Positions 4,998 through 13,095 of a stretch of 13,095 nucleotides of DNA are shown piece by piece. The stretch is taken from assembly GCA_021158425.1 (NCBI GenBank), contig JAGGUR010000059.1, forward strand, positions 1 through 13,095. The letters are read 5' to 3'. Numbering within the stretch: the stretch's first letter is position 1; each line of letters opens with the position of its first letter. The position numbers were made by a program, and so were the translations under genes. The notes below the pieces were generated by a model that was not told the DNA's origin, ran no database searches, and saw only the letters and a program-made list of their open reading frames with translations. Source of the DNA: Candidatus Cloacimonadota bacterium. GTDB lineage: Bacteria; Cloacimonadota; Cloacimonadia; JGIOTU-2.

Positions 4998-7900
4998 TTG
5001 AATTTGAAGGAAAGAAAATCCTTTTCTAAAATTAAAAAGAGCTTACATGGGTTTAAACTTCCCAGGATTGAGATTCCCAACCTTTTAGCTATGCAGAAAG
5101 GTTCTTATGCACGATTCCTACAAATGGAAGTTAATCCCAAAAAACGGAAAAATATTGGATTGCAAAAGGTGTTTAATGAGAATTTTCCCATTGAAGACCC
5201 TCAAAACCAATATCGTCTTGAATTTATAAATTATTCTATACTTAGAGAAAAGTACACTCCTGACGAGTGTATTGCTCGGAATCTTACTTATCAAGCTCCA
5301 TTAAAAGTAAAATTCCGTCTTACTGTTTTTGAAAAAACTATTGAAGGTGAGTCAAAAAGGATTAAGAATGTGATTGAACAAGACTTATTCCTCGGCGAGA
5401 TTCCAATAATTACTGACAGAGGGACTTTTATCATTAATGGTGAAGAGAAAGTAATTATAAGCCAATTGCACCGCTCCCCGGGAATTGTATTTACAAGTGA
5501 AATTCACGGTAGTGGAAAGGAACTTTTTAACGCTAAGGTAATTCCTGTAAAAGGCTCATGGTTTCAATTCATGACCGATACAAAAGATGTTATCTCTGCT
5601 CTTATTGATAAAAGACATAAAGTCCCCGTGACTACAATTCTTCGTTGCGTTGGACTTTCTGATAATAATACAATTCGTGCCACATTTTATAGAAGTGAAA
5701 AAATTAATATTACTAGGGATGATTTTAGTGAAAGTTATTTATTTGAAGATATTATAGATAAAAAAAGCGGTGAAGTTCTGGCAGAAGGTGGAAATCTTAT
5801 CACTGAGTTAATAGTTGATAAATTGTTAAATGCTGGAATTGAAAATGTTAAAGTTATTGATAAAGAATGTGAAGATGAGAGGAAACTTATTGAGAGCACT
5901 TTAGATAAAGACCCGACTTCTTCAAATGAAGAAGCATTAAAATCAATATATAATATTATTCGTCCCGGAGAAAAGCCATCCCTTGATGTGGCAAAAGAAT
6001 TAATTGATAGAATATTTTTTAATGAAAAACGATATAGTTTAGGCGAAGTAGGAAGATTTAAACTAAACAAGCGTTTGAATTTAGATATTGACACGGATAT
6101 ACAAATTCTTACTCAAGCTGATTTTATTGCAATTGTTAAAGAGATAATTAACCTTTATAAAGGTAAAAGTAGAACTGATGATATAGACCATTTATCCAAT
6201 AGAAGAGTTAGTGGTGTCGGAGAATTAGTAGCCAATCAGTTTTCTATTGGACTATCTAGAATTGCTCGTATTGCAAGAGGAAGAATGACTTTAAGTAATC
6301 CTGATGAAATTAATATACTTGGCTTGATTAATACAAATGCTTTGATGGCTGTTGTCCATTCTTTCTTCTTAACTGGTGAGCTTTCACAATTTATGGAGCA
6401 AACTAATCCTCTCGCTGCAATAACTCATATGAGAAGATTGAGTGCTTTAGGACCAGGAGGTCTAACCCGAGAAAGAGCAGGCTTTGAGGTACGGGATGTG
6501 CATTATTCGCATTATGGTAGAATATGCCCAATTGAAACCCCTGAAGGTCCTAATATCGGTTTGTTAACTTCACCAGCTATTTATTCTCGTGTAAATAAGT
6601 ATGGATTTCTGGAAACACCATATATAAAAGTTACTAATGGAAGACTTACTCACACGGTTGATTATTTGGATCCAGTGCAAGAAGAAAATCAAAATATTGC
6701 TCAGGCAGGAATTGAGGTTGATAAGGCTGGAAATATTTCTGAGAATACTATATTCTGTTTATCAGGAGGGGACTTTGTCAGGGTCCATAAAAACGAAGTT
6801 AACTATATTGACGCATCAAAACAGCAAATTGTTAGTGTTTCAGCAGGGTTAATACCATTTTTGGACCATGATGATGCTAATCGTGCTCTAATGGGTTCTA
6901 ATATGCAAAGACAAGCTGTGCCATTAATTAAACCAGAGCCACCTATTGTTGCCACAGGTATTGAAAAATTGGTAGCTAAAGATTCCGAACTTGCTGTAAA
7001 AGCTCCATTTGACGCTGTTATTGAAAAAGTTACTTCTGAACAAATTTTTCTTAAAAGAGATAAAGATACGCAAAAAAAGAATTCTGTCTCATCATTAGAA
7101 GAAACAAGAATAATAGAATTAAAGAAATTTACTCGTACAAATCAAGATACCTGTATTAATCAACATCCAGAAGTTGTTGCGGGTCAAAAGGTTAAAAGGG
7201 GGGATTTAATATCTGATGGACCCGCAATAAAAAATGGAGAATTGGCTCTTGGTAGAAATATGTTAGCTGCTTTTATGCCCTGGTATGGATATAATTATGA
7301 AGATGCTATTATAATTGGTGAACAGGTAGCAAGAGAGGATGAATTTACTTCAATCTATATTCAAGAATTAGAGGTATTAGTTAGAAAAACAAGGGAAGGT
7401 GATGAAGAATTAACTAATGATATACCAAATGTGCCTAAATATGCCCTAAGAAATCTTGATAAAAATGGTGTTGTGCGGGTAGGCTCTCATATAAAATCAG
7501 GCGATATTTTAGTAGGGAAAATTACTCCGAAATCCACAGGAATAGACTTATCACCAGAAGAAAAACTTATGAGAGCTTTATTTGGTGAAAGAGCTGGTGA
7601 CTTTGCAGATACTTCTTTAAAAGCAAAACCAGGAATGGAAGGTGTTGTAGTAGATGTGCAAGTTTTCTCACGACAAGAGGAAGATCAAATTTCCGAAGAA
7701 GAGAAAAGCGTAAAACTTAAGGAATTGAAATCTAAATATGAGCAAGCCAACAAAAAAGTTTATAAATATATGAATAAGAAGCTATCAGAATTATTAATTG
7801 GAGAGACTGCTAATAGAATTACTGAAATAAAAACTGGTAGGTTCTTTATACCACCCAACACTGTTATTACAGAAGAAAATTTTAAGAAAATTAACTTTAA

Positions 7901-8813
7901 AAAGCTTAATATTGAAAAGGATCTTGTTGTAAATGAAGAGAAGAATGAGTTGATTTACAATGAGATTATTTATGATGTAAAGAGCATATTGGAGGAAAAC
8001 GAGAATAATTATAGAAAAGAGAGAGACAGAATACGATATGGAGACGAACTCCCTTCAGGTGTTCTAAAAATGGTTAAGATTTTTATTGGGAAAAAGCGTC
8101 AAATAGAAGTTGGTGATAAAATGTCTGGAAGGCATGGCAATAAAGGGGTTATAGCAAGGATTGCACCAATTGAGGATATGCCTTTTCTTGAAGACGGCAC
8201 TCCAATAGATATAGTTCTCAGTCCGCTTGGAGTTCCTTCACGAATGAATATAGGGCAGATATTAGAAACTCATTTAGGTTGGGCGGCTAAAGTATTAGGT
8301 TATGAGGTGGAAACCCCTGTCTTTGATGGTGCAAAAATATCAGAAATTGTTGACCAGTTGAGAAAAGCAAATCTACCTGAAGATGGTAAAGTAGTTCTTT
8401 ATGATGGAAAAAATGGAGAAGCTTTTCATGAAAAAGTCACTGTTGGAATAATATATATGATGAAACTTAATCATCTTGTTGTTGATAAAATGCATGCGCG
8501 GTCAACCGGTCCATACTCATTAGTTACTCAACAGCCGTTAGGTGGTAAAGCACAACATGGAGGGCAGAGATTAGGTGAAATGGAGGTTTGGGCATTAGAA
8601 GCCTATGGTGCTTCTCGCTTACTTCAAGAGATGCTTACTGTGAAATCTGATGATGTTGAAGGAAGAAATCAAACTTATGAAGCTATTACAAAAGGTAGAG
8701 AATTGCCAGCGCCAGGAATACCTGAATCATTTAATGTATTAGTTAGCGAACTTAAAAGCCTGGCTCTGGATGTTAAATTGATTTCAGAAAAATCAGAAAA
8801 TAATCTGAGCTAA
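4998..8813 (+). CDS. rpoB: DNA-directed RNA polymerase subunit beta
   Basis: Catalytic subunit of RNA polymerase, pairing with RpoC to form the active-site cleft; 1271 residues against 1342 in E. coli. Visible landmarks are the N-terminal protrusion and lobe (residues 1 to about 400) with a single, shorter insertion near 245-300 in place of the larger E. coli one; the rifampicin cluster and fork loop (about 459-545), including RRLSALGPGGLTRERAGFEV and ICPIETPEGPNIGLL; WYGYNYEDA (762-770); the flap (about 835-875); an insertion of roughly 140 residues (about 893-1035) starting with a charged, probably coiled-coil stretch; then GDKMSGRHGNKG (1039-1050), which holds active-site lysines. Start is TTG 4998. 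Residues in the rifampicin pocket differ from E. coli (E467, A473, A474, M478). rpoC follows after 28 nt. Confidence 0.98.
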   Translation: MNLKERKSFSKIKKSLHGFKLPRIEIPNLLAMQKGSYARFLQMEVNPKKRKNIGLQKVFNENFPIEDPQNQYRLEFINYSILREKYTPDECIARNLTYQAPLKVKFRLTVFEKTIEGESKRIKNVIEQDLFLGEIPIITDRGTFIINGEEKVIISQLHRSPGIVFTSEIHGSGKELFNAKVIPVKGSWFQFMTDTKDVISALIDKRHKVPVTTILRCVGLSDNNTIRATFYRSEKINITRDDFSESYLFEDIIDKKSGEVLAEGGNLITELIVDKLLNAGIENVKVIDKECEDERKLIESTLDKDPTSSNEEALKSIYNIIRPGEKPSLDVAKELIDRIFFNEKRYSLGEVGRFKLNKRLNLDIDTDIQILTQADFIAIVKEIINLYKGKSRTDDIDHLSNRRVSGVGELVANQFSIGLSRIARIARGRMTLSNPDEINILGLINTNALMAVVHSFFLTGELSQFMEQTNPLAAITHMRRLSALGPGGLTRERAGFEVRDVHYSHYGRICPIETPEGPNIGLLTSPAIYSRVNKYGFLETPYIKVTNGRLTHTVDYLDPVQEENQNIAQAGIEVDKAGNISENTIFCLSGGDFVRVHKNEVNYIDASKQQIVSVSAGLIPFLDHDDANRALMGSNMQRQAVPLIKPEPPIVATGIEKLVAKDSELAVKAPFDAVIEKVTSEQIFLKRDKDTQKKNSVSSLEETRIIELKKFTRTNQDTCINQHPEVVAGQKVKRGDLISDGPAIKNGELALGRNMLAAFMPWYGYNYEDAIIIGEQVAREDEFTSIYIQELEVLVRKTREGDEELTNDIPNVPKYALRNLDKNGVVRVGSHIKSGDILVGKITPKSTGIDLSPEEKLMRALFGERAGDFADTSLKAKPGMEGVVVDVQVFSRQEEDQISEEEKSVKLKELKSKYEQANKKVYKYMNKKLSELLIGETANRITEIKTGRFFIPPNTVITEENFKKINFKKLNIEKDLVVNEEKNELIYNEIIYDVKSILEENENNYRKERDRIRYGDELPSGVLKMVKIFIGKKRQIEVGDKMSGRHGNKGVIARIAPIEDMPFLEDGTPIDIVLSPLGVPSRMNIGQILETHLGWAAKVLGYEVETPVFDGAKISEIVDQLRKANLPEDGKVVLYDGKNGEAFHEKVTVGIIYMMKLNHLVVDKMHARSTGPYSLVTQQPLGGKAQHGGQRLGEMEVWALEAYGASRLLQEMLTVKSDDVEGRNQTYEAITKGRELPAPGIPESFNVLVSELKSLALDVKLISEKSENNLS

Positions 8814-8841
8814 TTAATCATAATTCTATGAGGAATATTAA

Positions 8842-11800
8842 ATGATTAGAGAATTAAAAAGAGATAAAGTTATTAAAGATTATAATGCAGTTAGCATCAA
8901 AATTGCCTCTCCCGAAGTAATAAGAGATTGGTCTTACGGTGAGGTTACAAGGCCAGAAACTATTAACTATAGAACCTTGAAGCCAGAAAAAGATGGTTTG
9001 TTTTGTGAGAGGATTTTTGGACCTGTAAAAGATTATGAATGCTCTTGTGGAAAGTATAAGAAGTATAGATTTAAAGGATTGATTTGCGATCGCTGTGGTG
9101 TGGAGGTTACAACTTCCAAAGTTCGCAGACAAAGGATGGGTCATATTGAGTTGGCTGTTCCGGTTGCTCATATCTGGTTTGTAAAATCCATTCCAAGCCC
9201 TATTCAACTTCTTTTAGATCTAAAATCAAGTGAATTACAGCGCATTTTGTATTATGAATCATATATTGTATTAAAACCAGGGGCTTCAGATTACAATATT
9301 GGTGATATAATTGATGAAGATGCATATATTGAAGCGAAAGATAAATATCCTACCGGGTTTGTTGCTGAAATGGGTGCCGAACCAGTTAGAAAACTTTTAG
9401 AACAAATTGATCTAAATGATGAAGCTGATAAGTTACGTACTGCTATTAAATTTGAAACTAAACAAAAGAAAATACAACTTATCAAAAAACTTAAGATTGT
9501 TGACGCCTTCATTAATTCTGGCAATAAGCCAGAATGGATGATTCTGGAAGTTCTTCCTGTTATGCCCCCCGACTTACGACCTTTGGTTTATCTTGAAGGT
9601 GGAAGTTTTGCTACCGCTGACTTTAATGACCTTTATCGTCGCGTGATAACTCGCAATAATAGATTAAAAGCTCTTATGGAAGGTCACGCTCCTGAAGTAA
9701 TACTCCGAAACGAGAAAAGAATTCTACAAGAAGCCGTGGATGCTTTGCTGGATAATAGTAGAAAATCGAGGCCCGTTAAAGGTAGGGGAAATCGTCCTCT
9801 TAAATCGCTAAGCGACCAACTAAAAGGAAAGCGAGGTAGATTTAGACAAAATTTGTTAGGTAAGAGAGTTGATTACTCAGGACGTTCAGTTATTGTTATA
9901 GGACCAGAACTAAAGTTAAATCAATGTGGTTTACCAAAAAGAATGGCTTTAGAGTTATTTAAACCATTCATTCTTGAGAAAATTCAAAAGATTGGAGCCG
10001 CAAGCACAACAAAGCAAGCAAAGAGGTTAATTGAAGAAAAAAAACCTGAGGTATGGAAAATCCTAGAAGAAGTAATAGAAAATTATCCTGTCCTCTTGAA
10101 TAGAGCTCCAACATTACATCGGCTGAGTTTCCAGGCATTTCAGCCGATTTTAGTTGAAGAAAAAGCAATCCAACTTCATCCATTATTATGTTTTCCATTT
10201 AATGCTGATTTTGACGGTGACCAAATGGCTGTTCATATCCCTCTATCAGGTGAAGCACAAATGGAAGCCCAAGTGCTGATGAGCCCAGTTAATAATATTC
10301 TCTCTCCTGCTAATGGAAAACCCGTCTTAATAGCAAGTCAAGATATGGTTCTTGGAGTGTATTTTTTAACCTGTGCTTTATCCGATGAACCCAAAAACAC
10401 TAAAAATTTACCTAAGTTCAGTTGTTCTGAGGAAGTAGAAATGGCTTTTGAAAGAGACAGATTAGAACTTTACGGTAAGAATATAACGCAAGTTAAAAAT
10501 TCTAAGTCTGATAAGATTCATATCCATTCCTGGATTGACTATAAAATTCCAGGAAAAGATGAAAGAGTTATTACAACCGTTGGTAGAGTTATCTTTAATC
10601 AGATAGTTCCAGAAGAGTTGGGTTTCCAGAATTATGTCTTTGATAAAGGTAAAATAAATCAGCTAACATACGAAGTCTTTAAATCTATGGGCGCAAGCAG
10701 AACTGCAACTTATTTAGATGAATTGAAAGATATAGGATTCAGATATGCTACAAAGTCTGGAACTACATTTAGCCAGAGCGATATTGTTGTTCCCAAAGGG
10801 AAAAAAGCAATATTAGACTGTGCAGATGCTGATATTGATGAAATCCAAAATGATTATGAGAATGGTATAATTACTGATAGTGAACGATATGAAAGATTAA
10901 TTGATAGATGGAAAATTGCAACTGAGGATATTACAGATTTAATGATGGAGGAATTAGAAAAAGATAAAAATGGATTTAATCCTATATGGATAATGTCAAA
11001 ATCCGGTGCTCGTGGTGGTCGTGACCAGATAAAACAATTAGGTGCAATGCGTGGCTTAATGGAAAAGCCTCAAAGAAAACTTACTGGTGAGATAGGCGAA
11101 ATTATTGAAAATCCGATTAAATCGAATTTTAAAGAGGGGCTAAGCATATTGGAGTATTTTATATCAACACATGGTGCGAGAAAAGGACTTGCAGATACAG
11201 CCTTAAAAACAGCAGATGCTGGTTATTTAACAAGAAGATTGGTTGATGTTGCTCAAACTGCTGTTATTACAGAAGAAGATTGTGGCACAATGGAAGGTGT
11301 TGAGATGACACCACTTAAAGAAGGAAATAAGATTATTGAGCCCATCGGTGATAGAATTAAAGGAAAGACAGCAGTCGAAGAAATTCTTGACCCTGTTAGT
11401 GGAGAGATTTTAGTGAAAGTCGGGGAAACTATATCTGATGAAAAAGCAAATCTGATTCAGAAACATGGTATAAGATCCGTTAAAATCCGTTCCGTTCTTA
11501 CTTGTGAAGCAGAAAAAGGAATTTGTGCAAAATGCTACGGAAGAAATCTTGCAACGAATAAACCTGTTGTCATTGGCGAACCAGTTGGTGTTATTGCTGC
11601 TCAAAGTATTGGAGAACCCGGCACTCAACTAACATTAAGAACTTTTCATATTGGCGGAGCCACAAGTACAGCTGTTGAAAAAGCAGAAGTCAATGCTGAA
11701 AGCGATGGTCTTGTTAAATTTGAGAGACTTGATTATGTCTTTAATCGCGAAAACCAGAAAATCGCAGTTAGTCACTTAGGAAAGATAAAAATAATAGATG

Positions 11801-12978
11801 CTGAAAAAAATGAAGAATTGAATCGTTACGATGTGGAATACGGAGCTAATATCTATGTTTCTGATAATCAGAAAGTTGTAAAAGATACACTACTTTTTAG
11901 TTGGGATACATATAATAATCCGTTAATTTCTACTGTAAAAGGTACCGTATATTTTGAAGATTTTATACCTGATGTTACCTATAAAACTGAATTCAATGAG
12001 CTTACAGGAAGAAATGAAATAACAATTATTGAATCTCGTGATGTTGCAAAACAAGCACAGTTGAGGATTGAAACCAAAGATGGTGAGGACGAACTTATCC
12101 CTTTACCAGCTGGACTTAATTTAGATGTAGAAGAAGGAAGTATAATATTTCCTGGAGAAATTTTAGGCAAAACCCCACGAGTAACTATCAAACAAAGAGA
12201 TATAACAGGTGGCTTACCAAGAGTGGTTGAATTATTTGAAGCACGTTCCCCACATAATAAGGCTATCATTTCGGAAATTGACGGTGTGGTAAAAATTGGT
12301 AAACTTGCACGCCTGGGCAGAAAGGTAAAAATTGTGTCCCCAGATGAAAATTACGAGAAAGAATATACTATTCCATACGGAAGAAGAATAATAGTTCATG
12401 AAAATGATGTAGTGGAAAGTGGTGACCCACTTTCAGATGGCCCTTTAGATCCGCATGATATTTTATTAGCAAGAGGAATTACCGCCACTCAAGAATTTAT
12501 AACTAACGAGATATTAGAAATATACAGAAAACAGGGAGTAGATATCAATGATAAGCATATTAGAGTGATTGTTCGACAGATGATGCAAAAGGTAAAAATT
12601 ATAGATACAGGCGACACGATTTTTTTAGAGGGAGAAATAGTAGACAAAAATCATGTAAAAAAGGTGAATCAACAAGTTGAAGCTGAAGGTGGCAGAGTCG
12701 CAACATTTGAACAATTACTTATGGGTATTACAAAATCTGCACTAATTACCGATAGTTTTATATCTGCAGCATCATTCCAAAATACTACTAAAGTTCTTAC
12801 TGAAGCTGCAGTAATGGGTAAACTTGATACACTTGAAGGACTAAAAGAAAGTGTTATTATTGGACATAGAATTCCCGCAGGCACAGGTGAAAAATTATAT
12901 CATGACAAGGTTAGAGATACAATTGAGCAGGAATTAAGTCTAAAGAAGAGTGTCAGAAAATTACTTAATTTTAGTTAA
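8842..12978 (+). CDS. rpoC: DNA-directed RNA polymerase subunit beta'
   Basis: Largest RNA polymerase subunit, carrying the catalytic magnesium site; 1378 residues against 1407 in E. coli. The N-terminal zinc site is C67, C69, C82, C85. The catalytic loop NADFDGD is at 454-460 with aspartates 456, 458 and 460. The bridge helix lies in HGARKGLADTALKTADAGYL, about 777-796. The second zinc site is C814, C888, C895, C898. The trigger loop contains QLTLRTFHIGGA (L932 where E. coli has M932). A long SI3-type insertion spans about 944-1118, after which DITGGLPRVVELFEAR resumes. The segment after RGLMEKPQ has a short extra stretch (RKLTGEIG) before GEIIENPI. ATG 8842 follows GAGGA at 8830-8834. SI3 is typical of Proteobacteria and FCB/PVC-type lineages and absent from Firmicutes. 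rpsL follows without a visible terminator. Confidence 0.98.
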   Translation: MIRELKRDKVIKDYNAVSIKIASPEVIRDWSYGEVTRPETINYRTLKPEKDGLFCERIFGPVKDYECSCGKYKKYRFKGLICDRCGVEVTTSKVRRQRMGHIELAVPVAHIWFVKSIPSPIQLLLDLKSSELQRILYYESYIVLKPGASDYNIGDIIDEDAYIEAKDKYPTGFVAEMGAEPVRKLLEQIDLNDEADKLRTAIKFETKQKKIQLIKKLKIVDAFINSGNKPEWMILEVLPVMPPDLRPLVYLEGGSFATADFNDLYRRVITRNNRLKALMEGHAPEVILRNEKRILQEAVDALLDNSRKSRPVKGRGNRPLKSLSDQLKGKRGRFRQNLLGKRVDYSGRSVIVIGPELKLNQCGLPKRMALELFKPFILEKIQKIGAASTTKQAKRLIEEKKPEVWKILEEVIENYPVLLNRAPTLHRLSFQAFQPILVEEKAIQLHPLLCFPFNADFDGDQMAVHIPLSGEAQMEAQVLMSPVNNILSPANGKPVLIASQDMVLGVYFLTCALSDEPKNTKNLPKFSCSEEVEMAFERDRLELYGKNITQVKNSKSDKIHIHSWIDYKIPGKDERVITTVGRVIFNQIVPEELGFQNYVFDKGKINQLTYEVFKSMGASRTATYLDELKDIGFRYATKSGTTFSQSDIVVPKGKKAILDCADADIDEIQNDYENGIITDSERYERLIDRWKIATEDITDLMMEELEKDKNGFNPIWIMSKSGARGGRDQIKQLGAMRGLMEKPQRKLTGEIGEIIENPIKSNFKEGLSILEYFISTHGARKGLADTALKTADAGYLTRRLVDVAQTAVITEEDCGTMEGVEMTPLKEGNKIIEPIGDRIKGKTAVEEILDPVSGEILVKVGETISDEKANLIQKHGIRSVKIRSVLTCEAEKGICAKCYGRNLATNKPVVIGEPVGVIAAQSIGEPGTQLTLRTFHIGGATSTAVEKAEVNAESDGLVKFERLDYVFNRENQKIAVSHLGKIKIIDAEKNEELNRYDVEYGANIYVSDNQKVVKDTLLFSWDTYNNPLISTVKGTVYFEDFIPDVTYKTEFNELTGRNEITIIESRDVAKQAQLRIETKDGEDELIPLPAGLNLDVEEGSIIFPGEILGKTPRVTIKQRDITGGLPRVVELFEARSPHNKAIISEIDGVVKIGKLARLGRKVKIVSPDENYEKEYTIPYGRRIIVHENDVVESGDPLSDGPLDPHDILLARGITATQEFITNEILEIYRKQGVDINDKHIRVIVRQMMQKVKIIDTGDTIFLEGEIVDKNHVKKVNQQVEAEGGRVATFEQLLMGITKSALITDSFISAASFQNTTKVLTEAAVMGKLDTLEGLKESVIIGHRIPAGTGEKLYHDKVRDTIEQELSLKKSVRKLLNFS

Positions 12979-12995
12979 AAATGAACTTTAAAAAT

Positions 12996-13001
12996 AGGAG
13001 G
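12996..13001 (+). promoter_or_regulatory. Shine-Dalgarno AGGAGG setting the rpsL GTG start
   Basis: A perfect AGGAGG lies 5 nt before GTG 13007. The protein homology begins exactly at that GTG (MPTISQL), so the non-ATG start is well supported. Confidence 0.88.
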
Positions 13002-13006
13002 CTTTA

Positions 13007-13095
13007 GTGCCCACAATTTCACAACTTATTAGAAAAGGCAGAACACGAAGTAAGAAGTCAAAGAAAAATAAGGCATTGTCAGGCTGCCCCCAAAA
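13007..13095 (+). CDS. rpsL: 30S ribosomal protein S12 (N-terminal part, cut by window edge)
   Basis: S12 sits at the decoding centre and is the site of streptomycin-resistance changes further along the protein. Only 29 codons and two bases are present. The translation starts (V/M)PTISQLIRKGRTRSKKSKK and reaches ALSGCPQ, the conserved family N-terminus. The start is GTG after a perfect Shine-Dalgarno, 28 nt from the rpoC stop. The frame is open at the right edge. In many genomes rpsG and fusA come next (the str cluster); that cannot be seen here. Confidence 0.95.
   Translation, partial: MPTISQLIRKGRTRSKKSKKNKALSGCPQ

Noticed and set aside
5735..6094. Antisense open frame inside rpoB
   Set aside because: Serine- and leucine-rich shadow of coding sequence without a ribosome site or recognisable domain.
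6637..6852. Alternative + frame inside rpoB
   Set aside because: Fully inside the continuous beta-subunit reading frame, which aligns with the family across this stretch.
11979..12269. Antisense open frame opposite the RpoC trigger-loop insertion
   Set aside because: Shadow of rpoC; the translation resembles no known family and lacks a start signal.
1..13095. Search for mobile elements, CRISPR arrays, toxin-antitoxin or other accessory systems
   Set aside because: All protein genes are core translation and transcription genes in a conserved order; I see no transposase, spaced repeats or unexplained long gap.

Overview
This window is a core housekeeping locus from a low-GC bacterium (by eye about one third G+C). 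Every complete gene is on the + strand and packed like one long transcription unit: tRNA-Thr(UGU), tRNA-Tyr(GUA), tRNA-Gly(UCC), tRNA-Thr(GGU), tuf (EF-Tu), rpmG (L33), tRNA-Trp(CCA), secE, nusG, rplK (L11), rplA (L1), rplJ (L10), rplL (L7/L12), rpoB, rpoC, and the first 29 codons of rpsL (S12), which runs off the right edge.

Layout: 1-440 holds four tRNA genes, all with encoded CCA, in the same order as the thrU-tyrU-glyT-thrT-tufB operon of Escherichia coli. 493-1850 is tuf and rpmG. A tRNA-Trp gene (1858-1933) begins 7 nt after rpmG and ends 22 nt before secE. 1956-3840 is secE-nusG-rplK-rplA with gaps of at most 18 nt and one 4-nt overlap. 3849-4884 is the stalk operon rplJ-rplL. 4998-12978 is rpoBC, and rpsL follows 28 nt later. 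There is no gene-free stretch above 113 nt. The only two gaps over 100 nt flank rplL.

Organism: RpoC carries the long SI3-type insertion in the trigger loop, RpoB carries an insertion before the GDKMSGRHGNKG motif, and a short insertion follows the bridge-helix-proximal RGLMEKPQ segment. This points to a Gram-negative-type lineage, most resembling the FCB (Bacteroidota/Chlorobiota and relatives) side or an uncultured candidate phylum. The gene order tuf-rpmG-trnW-secE-nusG-rplKAJL-rpoBC-rpsL is also known from Deltaproteobacteria-type genomes. This placement is inference. A tree of RpoB/RpoC would settle it.

How the genes work together: the tRNAs and EF-Tu deliver aminoacyl-tRNA; L33, L11, L1, L10 and L7/L12 build the 50S subunit and the factor-binding stalk on which EF-Tu acts; SecE is a translocon subunit; NusG couples RNA polymerase (RpoB, RpoC) to the ribosome; S12 begins the downstream str cluster.

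I see no new defence, mobile or biosynthetic system here. What deserves a second look is small-scale: a 15-bp inverted repeat abutting the first tRNA, hairpins in the spacers of the tRNA-tuf segment, a four-cysteine motif in EF-Tu, an SD-less secE start just after a tRNA, the lack of room for the classic L1 and L10 feedback leaders, alternative pairings over the rpoB ribosome-binding site, and unusual residues in the rifampicin pocket of RpoB.
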